DNA from: Acidobacteriota bacterium
GTDB taxonomy: Bacteria; Acidobacteriota; Terriglobia; Bryobacterales; Bryobacteraceae
Assembly (NCBI GenBank): GCA_017307505.1
Contig: JAFKEE010000058.1
Span: forward strand, 15,696 to 79,695
Length of the DNA: 64,000 nt
Reading direction: 5' to 3'
The notes beneath the pieces were generated by a model that worked only from the letters and a program-made list of their open reading frames with translations, made no database searches and was not told where the DNA came from. Each line of letters starts with the position of its first letter. Within the stretch, counting starts at the first letter, position 1. The translations under genes and the position numbers were made by a program. Positions 1-8,300 of this stretch are shown one piece after another.

Positions 1-1276
1 GATGCGCGGAACCCCGGCCGACATCCAGGCAGTCGCCCCGGACAACTACCACGACGGAAATCTGGATCCGCGCCTGAAAGAGCCCCGCAACGTCGACATC
101 GCCGGCCTGTGCGACGTCTACGGCAGCCGCGTGGACCGCGCCAAGCAGTGGGCGCCGCAGGCAAAGACGTACAGCGATTTCCGCGCCATGCTGGCCGACA
201 AGGAGATCGACGCCGTCATCATCGGCACTCCAGATCCCTGGCACGCACCGATGATGATGCTGGCCTGCGAAGCCGGCAAGGACGTCTACCTCGAAAAGCC
301 GGTGATGTACCGCCTGGCCGAAGCCAAAACGATGGTAGACACCGTGCGCCGCACGAAACGCATCGTGCAGATCGGCACGCAGCACCGTTCGGCCGATCAC
401 ATCGCCGACGCCGCGAAGATCATCGCCAGCGGGAGAATCGGCGAGGTCCACTTCGTGCGCGTCTGGAACTACATGAGCACGTTCTGGGGCAATCCCCCGA
501 TACCGGACAGCGATCCGCCGGCCGACCTGAACTGGGATATGTGGCTGGGACCAGCGCCCAAGGTCCCGTACAACCAGAACCGGTTGAACTACCGGTCGTT
601 CATGGATTACACGAACGGCATCATCAGCGACTACGGCAACCACCGGTTTGATTCCGTCCATCAGATCATGGGTGTCGACACCCCGAAGAACGTGGTCTCC
701 TCCGCGTTGCGCTTCAATCAGAAGCTGGCCGGCGACATCCTGGACATGCAGACGGCGACCTATGAGTATCCGTCGTTCATCCTGTCGTATGAGTGCTGCA
801 ACTACAACGGGCACGGCCTGGGCGGCCGCACACCGGGCATGAAGTATTACGGCATGCGAGGCCCGGAGGACCGTCCGCACGGCATGGCGTTCTACGGCAC
901 GGAGGCGGCCTTGTTCGTCGACCGCCTGGGGATGGAGCTCTATCCCGAACCGATTCCGCCGGAGCCGGGCAAGCGCTTCGCCCGCGGAGCGGAATGGAAG
1001 CCGCGCATCGAAAAGTTCAAGATGAACGAAGACGAGCCGACCCCGCTCCATACCAAGAACTTCGTCGACTGCGTGCGCGCCAGGAAAGAGCCCGCGGCGA
1101 ACATCGAAGTGGGCGTCCGAGCAACGGCCGTAGCCTGCATGGGCAACGTCGCCTACTGGACCGGGCGCAAACTGAACTGGGATGCCAAGACGTTCAGCTT
1201 CCCGGGAGCCCCGGAGACCGGGAAGTACCTGTTCCGACCCTACCGGAAGCCCTGGGATCTGGTGAAGTTCAGCTAG
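1..1276 (+). CDS. Gfo/Idh/MocA family oxidoreductase, 5' end missing
   Basis: This is a NAD(P)-dependent sugar or cyclitol dehydrogenase of the Gfo/Idh/MocA family. The frame is open to the window edge and the readable part (about 424 residues) lacks the N-terminal GxGxxG nucleotide-binding loop, so the gene starts upstream. The strand after the Rossmann core (VDIAGLCDVYG, about residues 31-41) and the family EKP motif (about 98-100, with the catalytic-type Lys) are present. So are the QIGTQHRS segment and the MWLGPAP segment typical of the Tat-exported acidobacterial and planctomycete subgroup. The substrate cannot be read from the sequence. The stop is followed by about 250 bases with no clear gene before the next reading frame. 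Confidence 0.9.
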   Translation, partial: MRGTPADIQAVAPDNYHDGNLDPRLKEPRNVDIAGLCDVYGSRVDRAKQWAPQAKTYSDFRAMLADKEIDAVIIGTPDPWHAPMMMLACEAGKDVYLEKPVMYRLAEAKTMVDTVRRTKRIVQIGTQHRSADHIADAAKIIASGRIGEVHFVRVWNYMSTFWGNPPIPDSDPPADLNWDMWLGPAPKVPYNQNRLNYRSFMDYTNGIISDYGNHRFDSVHQIMGVDTPKNVVSSALRFNQKLAGDILDMQTATYEYPSFILSYECCNYNGHGLGGRTPGMKYYGMRGPEDRPHGMAFYGTEAALFVDRLGMELYPEPIPPEPGKRFARGAEWKPRIEKFKMNEDEPTPLHTKNFVDCVRARKEPAANIEVGVRATAVACMGNVAYWTGRKLNWDAKTFSFPGAPETGKYLFRPYRKPWDLVKFS

Positions 1277-1524
1277 GCGAGCTTCGAGGGCGCCACGCCA
1301 GATTGCATTCCCGAAACGGGCTCGATGCGGCGTGGCGCTTTTCGGCTAAATGGAAGATCGAAAGCGGTGCCTAAGCCGCAGGTGTCCCCGCGGCCGGAGT
1401 GCAAGGTCATCGCTGGAGGCGCGATAATGCCTACTTCAGCAGTGAAGCCTTTTCCAGAAGCTGGACGCCTGCGCGCAGCGTGTACCTGCGTGACAATTAT
1501 AAAGATGCACTACTGCACGCCGGA

Positions 1525-2439
1525 ATGAACACACCAATACCCCCGACCAGCATAAACAACAAAGGTATTGTCACTTCTCTCGACCGGATAATTGACGATT
1601 TCTTCGGCCTGAACCAGATCAACCTCTCGTACATCAATGGGAGTGCCTATGGAAGACTGTGCAGGGAGAAGCCTGAGCTTGACGGGTCAGAACTGGCTCG
1701 CCGGCTTCTGACAGGGATTAGCGGGAATCGATCAGCCCTGACCCAAGCGGGCAAACCCGTGCGGGGCAGCCAGATGTGGCGCTTTAAAAAGAACCCAAAG
1801 CTGGCCTCAGGCAACGCCAGCCTTGAAGTTAGGATCGAGCGTGCGATTGCACGGCTGATGGACAGCGACTGGGTGAACCAGGTGCCCGTTGCATCGGGGC
1901 TCACGGCGGGACATGAGGCCAAGCGAAGTATCGACCTCGTACACCGGCGTTCCGACACCGAGTACGACTTCATTGAGCTGAAGGCTCTCAGCCCAGGAAA
2001 ACGCTGCGGCGGCAATCAAACGCCACTCTTTGCCGCCATGGAGATTCTCCAATACGGCTTAATCTTCCTCTATTGCCGGGAGAATCAGCTGGTTCTATTC
2101 CCAGGCACGGCAGATCTGCACCCACTCCTAAGAGCGCGAATCATCCATCTTGAAGTATTGATGACTCCCAACTGCTACCAGCAACAGGGGGGCATTGATC
2201 TGTCCGGGATCGCCTGGCTGAACAGCATCCTACTCGGCTGCCTGGAAGAACTCAACCGTCGGACCCCCTGCCTGGTTTCGTTCACTTTTGCCTTCCGGCA
2301 GTTCCCTCAGGAATTCTTGTGGACTGAGGACGACCACCGGGCTTTGGTGGAATCTGAAATTGATGGATGCTGGCCGGGAACACTTAGAGACAAAATTCAA
2401 CGTGCGATAGCGGGCCGTGAACCAGTAGGCATCTGCTGA
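1525..2439 (+). CDS. Hypothetical protein with PD-(D/E)XK nuclease-like core
   Basis: The protein has 304 residues and I recognise no named family. The middle region carries the layout of a PD-(D/E)XK nuclease fold: Glu105 in a helix (RIERAI), Asp137 in SIDLV, then Glu151-x-Lys153 in FIELKA, followed by a helix rich in hydrophobics (AAMEILQYGLIFLY). The N-terminal 90 residues and C-terminal 100 residues have no visible motif. There is no signal peptide, so it is probably cytoplasmic. ATG 1525 was chosen because the region before it does not look like protein; an in-frame GTG at 1399 is possible, and neither start has a strong Shine-Dalgarno. Base composition is more AT-rich than the flanks, which suggests acquisition. 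Nuclease activity is an inference from the motif spacing only. Confidence 0.6.
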   Translation: MNTPIPPTSINNKGIVTSLDRIIDDFFGLNQINLSYINGSAYGRLCREKPELDGSELARRLLTGISGNRSALTQAGKPVRGSQMWRFKKNPKLASGNASLEVRIERAIARLMDSDWVNQVPVASGLTAGHEAKRSIDLVHRRSDTEYDFIELKALSPGKRCGGNQTPLFAAMEILQYGLIFLYCRENQLVLFPGTADLHPLLRARIIHLEVLMTPNCYQQQGGIDLSGIAWLNSILLGCLEELNRRTPCLVSFTFAFRQFPQEFLWTEDDHRALVESEIDGCWPGTLRDKIQRAIAGREPVGIC

Positions 2440-2553
2440 ACACCACGCGAGTGACCGCAGGCCCGCAGACCTCTTTGAGGTGCAATCCCCGCCCTCAGAC
2501 TTCGTCATCCGCCTGTCGCTTGGAATCCTACATAGCCAGACGATCTTTCCGGA

Positions 2554-3363
2554 CTATGGCTCGGCCGGCAGTTTACAGACAAGGTAGTACATTTGCTTTC
2601 CGCGCGGATCGACGCGAAGAAATAAATACCGATCTTCGTAGATATGGGCGTTGTTCAAAAAGTACGATAGGTCCTGGCGCTCCGATTGCTTTATTTTCAA
2701 TCGGATATACCGCTTGCCAGTTTGCATCCAGTAAACGTCGACATGGATTGGCCCATCCAGAGGCAGCCCTGGTCCTTCCCCGAAGAGGGTCCGGTTTATG
2801 ATTTTGCCGTCAGTACTCTGCAAAACAAGCCACTTCTTGTCGGAGGTCAGGATTGCATCACTATAGCTCTGGTTCCAGTGCTTGCCCGTTCGTTCGAACG
2901 ATCTCCCTTCCACGGTCACCGTAGGATCGTCGCCACCAATGACGTGGGTGCCCTTGTTACCCCACCATGACATCTTCATTCTCGATGCCGCGGCCCACCT
3001 CTCCGGCGCGACGGGGAAGAACACAGGCTTGTCGCTAGTCCACTCGAATCGAAAAACATTATTGCTGTAGTTGGCCGGTACATACCCGAGTTCTCCATTC
3101 CAACGGAGCAAGTAGCCGGGCGCCGGCGCCGTTGCGTCCTTACGCAACTCCCACCGGCCAGGCGTCAGCTCATCCGGCAACCGGTCAGGTCGGTACTGCC
3201 AAGAATCCGGAATTCGTACCACCGCGCAATGCTCCGCACCCTCCCGGAATCGCAACTTATACAGTTTCGGCTCCTTGGCATGCGCAATGCCTTCAACCAG
3301 GAGGATTAGCGCCACTAGGGCGACTCGAGGACTCACCGGTCCTTGCTCGGCGTTCTGGCGCAT
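2554..3363 (-). CDS. Secreted protein of unknown function, tandem paralogue 1
   Basis: This is a 269-residue protein with an N-terminal signal peptide ending near GIAHA, followed by a mature part that begins KEPKLYKLRFREGAEHCAV. It is clearly homologous over its full length to the next two genes. Blocks shared by all three include FREGAEHCAVVRIP, a GxxxRWNGE block, NVFRFEW, FERTGKHW, WLVLQS, RTLFGEGP and RYLFLRVDP...YLVCKLP. The only cysteines shared by the mature proteins are one near each terminus, consistent with a single disulfide in an exported protein. A good Shine-Dalgarno (AGGAAGGA) lies about 5 bases before the ATG. I know of no family name or function. It reads in the same direction as its two paralogues with short gaps, so an operon is likely. 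Confidence 0.8.
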   Translation of the reverse strand: MRQNAEQGPVSPRVALVALILLVEGIAHAKEPKLYKLRFREGAEHCAVVRIPDSWQYRPDRLPDELTPGRWELRKDATAPAPGYLLRWNGELGYVPANYSNNVFRFEWTSDKPVFFPVAPERWAAASRMKMSWWGNKGTHVIGGDDPTVTVEGRSFERTGKHWNQSYSDAILTSDKKWLVLQSTDGKIINRTLFGEGPGLPLDGPIHVDVYWMQTGKRYIRLKIKQSERQDLSYFLNNAHIYEDRYLFLRVDPRGKQMYYLVCKLPAEP

Positions 3364-3378
3364 GTGATCCTTCCTCGA

Positions 3379-4161
3379 CTACTGCTCGATCGGCAGCTTA
3401 CAGACCAGATAATGTATCTGCTTCCCGCGCGGATCCACCCGAAGGAATAGATATCGATCCTCGTAGATACGAGTGTTGTCTAAAAATGACGCCAATCCCT
3501 GATGCTCCGTTTGATCTATTTCTAATCTAATACGCCTCTCTCTTGTTTGCATCCTATAAACATCTATATGAATTCGGCCCGCCAAGGGGGTGCCGGGCCC
3601 TTCGCCAAACAATGTTCGGTTTACGTTTATCCCGTCATTGCTCTGTAGAACAAGCCACTTCTTATCCGCGGTTAGAATTACGTCACCTCGACTCTGATCC
3701 CAATGCTTGCCGGTCCTCTCAAAGGGTTTTCCTTCCACGATGATTTTGGGTTCGTTGCTGCCCATCACCTGGGTATTGGTATTCCCCGCCCAGCTCATGG
3801 TCATCCTCGATGCTGCCGCCCAGCGTTGCGCTTCAACAGGAAAGAACGCAGGCTTGTCCCCAGTCCACTCGAATCTGAAAACATTGTCGCTGTAGTTGGC
3901 CGGCACATACCCGAGTTCTCCGTTCCATCGGAGCAGGTAGCCAGGCGCTGGCGCCGTTGCATCCTTGCGCAATTCCCACTGGCCCTCCACGGGTTCTTTG
4001 GGTATTCGTTCAGGGCTGTACTGCCATGGAGTGGGGATTCGCACCACCGCGCAATGTTCCGCACCTTCCCGAAATCGCAGCTTATACAGATTCGGCTCTT
4101 TGGCGAAGGCATTGCCGCACATCATTATCCCTAGGGTGAGGACTGTTATTTGGTGACACAT
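3379..4161 (-). CDS. Secreted protein of unknown function, tandem paralogue 2
   Basis: This 260-residue protein is the middle copy of the three-gene array. The signal peptide is short (MCHQITVLTLGIMMCGNAFA) and cleavage would leave KEPNLYKLRFREGAEHC, matching its neighbours. It keeps all shared blocks, including LRWNGELGYVPANYS, FRFEWTGDKPAFFPV, FERTGKHWDQ, TLFGEGPG, IYEDRYLFLRVDPRG and the C-terminal YLVCKLP. It is visibly closer to paralogue 1 than to paralogue 3: both read LGYVPANYS where paralogue 3 reads YGGAPDNYS, and both end RGKQ..YLVCKLP. A gap of only 15 bases separates its stop from the start of paralogue 1, supporting co-transcription. Function unknown. Confidence 0.8.
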   Translation of the reverse strand: MCHQITVLTLGIMMCGNAFAKEPNLYKLRFREGAEHCAVVRIPTPWQYSPERIPKEPVEGQWELRKDATAPAPGYLLRWNGELGYVPANYSDNVFRFEWTGDKPAFFPVEAQRWAAASRMTMSWAGNTNTQVMGSNEPKIIVEGKPFERTGKHWDQSRGDVILTADKKWLVLQSNDGINVNRTLFGEGPGTPLAGRIHIDVYRMQTRERRIRLEIDQTEHQGLASFLDNTRIYEDRYLFLRVDPRGKQIHYLVCKLPIEQ

Positions 4162-4194
4162 CCCTTGAATCCTGCCAGTTGAAGCATTGCTGAG

Positions 4195-4977
4195 TTATGG
4201 TTCGCTCGGTAGTTTGCAGACTAAAAAATGCGTCTGCTGTGGCTGCGGATCGACGCGAAGGAACAAATACCTACCTTCATAAATTGCAGTATCTGCTAGA
4301 AACGTAATCAGGCCTTGGCCTCCGGTTTGGTTTATCTCGAGTCGAATCTTTCTCTTGCCGGTCGGCACGTGATAGACATCGATATGAACTCGCCCGCCTA
4401 ATGGACGGTCCGGGCCCTCGCCGAAAAGCGTTCGGCGAACAATCCTCCCGTCGCTACTCTGTAGCACAAGCCATCGCTTGTCGGGCGCCAGGATTGCGTC
4501 GCTCGGAGTTCCTGTCCAGTGCTTTCCGGTCCGCTCGAAGGATTTGCCGTCAATAACTACTGCTGGAGGGTCACCACCGAAGGAGGGGGCATGGCTGTTC
4601 CACCGCCACGTTGTCTCCACTCGCGACGCCGTCACCCACTGCTCGAGCGAAGTGGGGAAAAATGCAGGCTCAGGTCCGCTCCACTCAAATCGAAAGACAT
4701 TATCGCTGTAGTTATCTGGAGCACCTCCATATTCCCCATTCCAGCGAACAAGAAAGCCGGGTTCTGGCGCCGATGGGTTCTTGCGCAATTCCCACCGGCC
4801 AGGCGTCAGCTCATCCGGCAACCTCTCAGGTCGGTACTGCCAAGAATCCGGAATTCGCACCACCGCGCAATGTTCCGCACCTTCCCGGAATCGCAACTTG
4901 TACAACTTCGGCTCTTTCGCAAACGCAAAGCCGCCAATCTGAAGTACCAAGGCGAGCGCCGTCAATCTCGGGTTCAT
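4195..4977 (-). CDS. Secreted protein of unknown function, tandem paralogue 3
   Basis: This is the first gene in the transcription direction of the triplicated family, 260 residues from the chosen ATG at 4977. The frame is open further upstream to 5121, but that extension reads as arginine- and tryptophan-rich noise. The 4977 start gives a clean signal peptide (MNPRLTALALVLQIGGFAFA) in register with the other copies. It is the most divergent copy in the 75-190 region (YGGAPDNYSDN, WRWNSHAPSFGGD), yet it retains both cysteines and the blocks FERTGKHW, LVLQSSDG, RRTLFGEGPD and YEGRYLFLRVDP. A promoter for the array would lie in 4978-5368, where nothing clear was seen. Function unknown. Confidence 0.8.
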   Translation of the reverse strand: MNPRLTALALVLQIGGFAFAKEPKLYKLRFREGAEHCAVVRIPDSWQYRPERLPDELTPGRWELRKNPSAPEPGFLVRWNGEYGGAPDNYSDNVFRFEWSGPEPAFFPTSLEQWVTASRVETTWRWNSHAPSFGGDPPAVVIDGKSFERTGKHWTGTPSDAILAPDKRWLVLQSSDGRIVRRTLFGEGPDRPLGGRVHIDVYHVPTGKRKIRLEINQTGGQGLITFLADTAIYEGRYLFLRVDPQPQQTHFLVCKLPSEP

Positions 4978-5368
4978 CTCTTCAGCTCCATCGGCCACCC
5001 AACAGAGAGCCAATGAGACACGATGGCGCCAACATCGCCGCTGTGACCAGCATTGTGATTGTGAGGGAAGCTGCCACCCAGTGCCGCGCTGCCGCCCGGG
5101 AGGCAGCACTCTGCGAATCAACAGACCCCTTCATACAGCCCCAATGTACGCCTATTTCCTGCCCAGTGGAAGCACAATATAACCTTACATTCTCATTCTA
5201 AGAGTGTTGTTTACTCATCAAATGCACCGCCACCCGGAGCGCACGGCTCAATTTGTGCTCTCTATTCTGCCCGGTCCTTTCATCCCGAGCCCCATTCCTT
5301 TCGGGAGCCGCGCAAGCCATTCGCTCCGCGGCAACGGGTTAGGACAGCGACGCCCGCCGCTCCCGGGC

Positions 5369-6010
5369 CTACACCTTCCGTGCCAGGTAGTAATGATTCT
5401 CCCCTTCGTCCGATGCCGTCCCTATCACCACCAGGCCCGCGGACTCGAGAATACGCCGATACTCCTCTTCGCCAAGTGAAACAGAATCCTGTCCGGTCAT
5501 CGCGTCAGCCCAGGTGCAACGCTGTCGCGGCGCGGTAAACAGCAGAAGGCCTCCGCTTTGAAGCGCGCCACCGATCTTCGCCAGAAGCCGCCGCTGGGCC
5601 TCCTCGGAGAACAGAAAGACCAGCCCCCACGCAACGACTCCGTCAAAACTCCTGCCGAAGAAATCCGAATCGTCCACAGAGGAGCACTGCACCGGCACAC
5701 CGGGGAAGCGGGTCCGGAAGCTCTCCACCATCGCAGGGGAAGCATCCACCCCATACACCCGGAACCCCCGCTCAATCAGCACCTCAGAAATCGGAACACC
5801 GTTTCCGCATCCGACATCCAGAATCGTGCCGCCGGCGGGCAGTTGCTGGGACCATTCCGCCACAACCCGCGCCCCAATCCCGCCGCCCTGACTGCCCCGC
5901 CGCGCAATATAGTCCGGCGCGATGGCCTCATATCCATTGGACTTGTCGATGTTCGCCACTGGCCGCGAGTGTAGCATTCGAACGCCATACTCACGGCAGA
6001 CCGCCATCAC
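5369..6010 (-). CDS. Class I SAM-dependent methyltransferase
   Basis: The protein is a 213-residue Rossmann-fold methyltransferase. The SAM-binding motif I reads ILDVGCGNG at residues 63-71, with an acidic residue at the end of strand 2 (VYGVDAS) and a motif-III-like LLLFTAP segment. It belongs to a small-molecule methyltransferase family whose members usually begin close to the DKSNGYEAIA segment (here residue 22) and continue with an SLGEEEY...EGENHYYL tail. The first 20 residues (MMAVCREYG...) lie in a direct repeat shared with 8301-8420 and abut an IS remnant, so the native start may be internal or lost, and expression is uncertain. The substrate is unknown. Confidence 0.8.
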   Translation of the reverse strand: MMAVCREYGVRMLHSRPVANIDKSNGYEAIAPDYIARRGSQGGGIGARVVAEWSQQLPAGGTILDVGCGNGVPISEVLIERGFRVYGVDASPAMVESFRTRFPGVPVQCSSVDDSDFFGRSFDGVVAWGLVFLFSEEAQRRLLAKIGGALQSGGLLLFTAPRQRCTWADAMTGQDSVSLGEEEYRRILESAGLVVIGTASDEGENHYYLARKV

Positions 6011-6020
6011 TCCGAAACAC
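5901..6020. repeat. Direct repeat copy 1 (methyltransferase 5' end)
   Basis: This 120-base segment matches 8301-8420 at 109 of 120 positions by my count, with no gaps and a constant offset of exactly 2400 bases. It covers the first roughly 35 codons of the methyltransferase and a few bases upstream. The two copies bracket the IS1380 remnant and two secreted-protein genes in direct orientation. Confidence 0.85.
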
Positions 6021-6664
6021 GACCAGGGTGACGCGCACCTGATTGGCCTTCAGCGTCTCGGCACTCACTCGCGTGGCGAACAGGCTCTGTTGCTCCTTGA
6101 TCCGGTTCTCCAACTCGCCCCGGGCGCAGTAGAGGTCTTCATACAACGCCTGGGCTGGCCACGGTTCCGCGCCCGGATTGGTGACTACGTAGCGCGGATT
6201 CTCTGCCCTCGAGTTGCTCTGCCTTGGCAACGACACGACGCGACCGGTTCCAGGATCCCTTCGTGTTCTGGTAAGCCAATTCGGCGAACACGCGTGCCGG
6301 ATGACCCGCCTCCGCCTTCGACCGCGATGCCTCTTCTATCTCGGCGCGATCATCTGGCGCAGCCGGTCGTTGCGCGCAAAGCCCAGCACATAGCTCACCG
6401 AGTGCGCCTCGCACCAGGTCATCAACTGTTCGCGACAGACACCCGAGTCGCCGCGCACGACGATCGGCACATCCGGCCACTGCGCACGGAGCCGGTCCAC
6501 AATCCGCTCCACTTCCGCTGCCACGCCTGCCGCGGCATCCTGATCGGAGGTCCGTAGCCGCGCACAGTAGATGCTCCCCGGCGAAGATGTACAGCGGCAG
6601 ATAGCAGTATTTGTCGTCGTAGCCGTGAAGGAATCGGCCTTCCTGGTGGCCGTGCAGGGGCAGT
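6021..6664 (-). pseudogene. IS1380-family transposase remnant, truncated and frameshifted
   Basis: Translated pieces in three minus-strand frames join into the C-terminal half of an IS1380-type DDE transposase. In order they are: a GHQEGRFLHGYDDKYCYLPLY segment at the upstream end; TSDQDAAA, WPDVPIVVRGDSGVCREQLM and FARNDRLRQMI in a second frame; a HPARVFAELAYQNTKGSW and RRVVAKAEQLEG segment in a third; then NPRYVVTN and ENRIKEQQ.LFATRVSAETLKANQVRV. The second catalytic Asp (RGDSG) is present. The N-terminal half with the first Asp is missing and the C-terminus breaks off at the direct repeat near 6020. It cannot encode an active transposase. No matching terminal inverted repeats were recognised. 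Confidence 0.85.
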
Positions 6665-6670
6665 CATTGC

Positions 6671-6732
6671 GAAAAGCCGCCTCCTGTTTGGCGCTCATTT
6701 TGCGTGGAAACTCAGTTAGTCGGCGGCTTTTT
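6671..6732. repeat. 10-bp inverted repeat with long spacer
   Basis: AAAAGCCGCC at 6672-6681 is matched by its reverse complement GGCGGCTTTT at 6722-6731, just outside the recognisable transposase remnant. It could be debris of an element end or a weak terminator read on the plus strand, where the second arm runs into Ts. There is no evidence for either function beyond the symmetry. Confidence 0.4.
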
Positions 6733-6933
6733 GCTGGAGACCCCGGTGAGACATCGCGGCTAATTACGCCCAGCTGCCCGTTAAAAGGCCTTGCGTACTT
6801 GGCCTTGGTGGCCGTAATATTGTGGCTAAGCCGTAGTGGTCCATTTGCAGACGAACTGGCAGTCTGAGTCTCCTTGAAAGCAGTGGGGCATAGGCCGGAA
6901 TTCAGCTCATGCAGCGAGAAGGAGGCTGTAGAC

Positions 6934-7707
6934 GTGAAGAGCATTTACATCTGCGCTGTCTTGGTGTGCTGGCCTGCTATCGCCCAAACGTTGACGCTTG
7001 CCAACACAGCCAACTCTGCCCTTGGCATGGACTTGTTTCAGGTGATACCTTCGGGCTCACGATAACAGGTGCGGCTGCCAAATCTGCGGTTACCGTGACT
7101 GCAACCAGAGACGGGGTGAGCACTACCCCGACACCGTGGTACGCAGGATCTACCGATGAGAGCGGAAATTTCTCGCTTACCGGAACCGAAACCGACGACT
7201 ATGTAGCGGAGTACACAACAGTGGTATGTCGGCGGCCAACCGATAGGCTCACTGCTTGATTTCGAGGTGATATTTAAGCCATCAAGTCTGGGGGTCGGCA
7301 CCGTGGATGTTGCCACGCTTCCATCAAACTGTCCAGGAACATACGGGATCATGGTTGACATAAAATATCAATTGAAGAACGTGAACGGACAGGTGGTGGC
7401 TACCCAGACCGGTATTCCAATGACCCCTTATGAAGATGTGGGCTCATATCATGGCAACATTGGGCCGGTGTCGGGATATCCCACCAGCGGCGAGTATGCT
7501 GCTGACGATGGCACGTTTCATGATGTTCCTGTCGGCCTTTGCGCGAATTTCGCATTTAGCAATTCGCTGACGTCCGCTCAAGTGATATCCGTGTACATTG
7601 GAAACAATCTGTACCAAGTCCGTGGATCGACGCGTTTTACAGTGTCAGGACCGAGTGCCGGGCACGGATCGATTACAAATGGTAGTGACGTTTCAAAATC
7701 GAGGTGA
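6934..7707 (+). pseudogene. Secreted beta-sandwich repeat protein, two frameshifts
   Basis: A GTG at 6934, preceded by GGAGG, opens a signal peptide (VKSIYICAVLVCWPAIA). The frame then breaks near 7035-7045 and the sequence continues one frame over as SGDTFGLTITGAAAKSAVTV...GNFSLTGTETDDYVAEYT. It breaks again near 7222, resuming in a third frame as QQWYVGGQPIGSLLDFEV and running to the stop at 7707. Rejoined, it reads as one protein of about 255 residues with the 'GD.F.L.ITG...GNFSLTG...Q.WYVGG' pattern seen in secreted acidobacterial proteins. Two single-base indels would restore it, so real decay and sequencing error are both possible. Confidence 0.65.
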
Positions 7708-7712
7708 AGACG

Positions 7713-8183
7713 ATGCGAAACAACATCAGATGCAGTGTCCTCGCAGTGCTGTGCAGTATCGGCATCTACTCTCAAACCGCGCCGTCCATGTACGAAGGAA
7801 CCATGGCGAAACCGAATGGCGGACCCCATGCTGCACTATCAGCCGGTGAATTCCGACTACTAACTATCAAACACTTGATGCAGCAACCGAGCCCGCTCGC
7901 AGTAGGAAACGCACAACTGCACCGACTAGGTGATCAGGCTGCGGCCGACATTATTAAAGTAATTGGCGGAGGCCGGCTCGCGGATGCTCAAATGCCGACT
8001 GTAATCGACATGCTCCACAAGGCGTATGAACGGCCAGCGGCCATCCTGAATCCGAGTGATAGGAAGCCAACGGCATCGCTATTTCTCCTGAATGTACTTG
8101 AGTCTACGACACAGAGCGACAGCATTAAAGCTCGCATTGGAGATCTCCGGCAGTTTCTTCAGACCGCAGGCGAAATCAAATGA
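7713..8183 (+). CDS. Small secreted hypothetical protein
   Basis: This is a 156-residue protein with an N-terminal hydrophobic signal (MRNNIRCSVLAVLCSIGIYSQTA) and a mature part that looks helical (LTIKHLMQQPSPLAVGNAQLHRLGDQAAADIIKVIGGG...). ATG 7713 was chosen because GAGGTGA lies 5 bases upstream. A GTG at 7704, overlapping the stop of the preceding broken gene by 4 bases, is also in frame. The close spacing implies it was co-transcribed with the frameshifted secreted-protein gene. No family is recognised and no cofactor or catalytic motif is visible. Confidence 0.6.
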   Translation: MRNNIRCSVLAVLCSIGIYSQTAPSMYEGTMAKPNGGPHAALSAGEFRLLTIKHLMQQPSPLAVGNAQLHRLGDQAAADIIKVIGGGRLADAQMPTVIDMLHKAYERPAAILNPSDRKPTASLFLLNVLESTTQSDSIKARIGDLRQFLQTAGEIK

Positions 8184-8300
8184 ACTGCCCTATCGCCGTC
8201 AAGGCTGGGTCCGGCGTTGATGGGTTCATTGCTGTGCTCCTATTGTGATATGGCGACGGCTGTGCTTTCATTCGCCGTCGCCTGTTTCTCTTGTGTCCCC

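Noticed and set aside
6571..6867. Plus-strand open frame over the IS remnant
   Set aside because: It is antisense to recognisable IS1380 transposase sequence and has no protein features.
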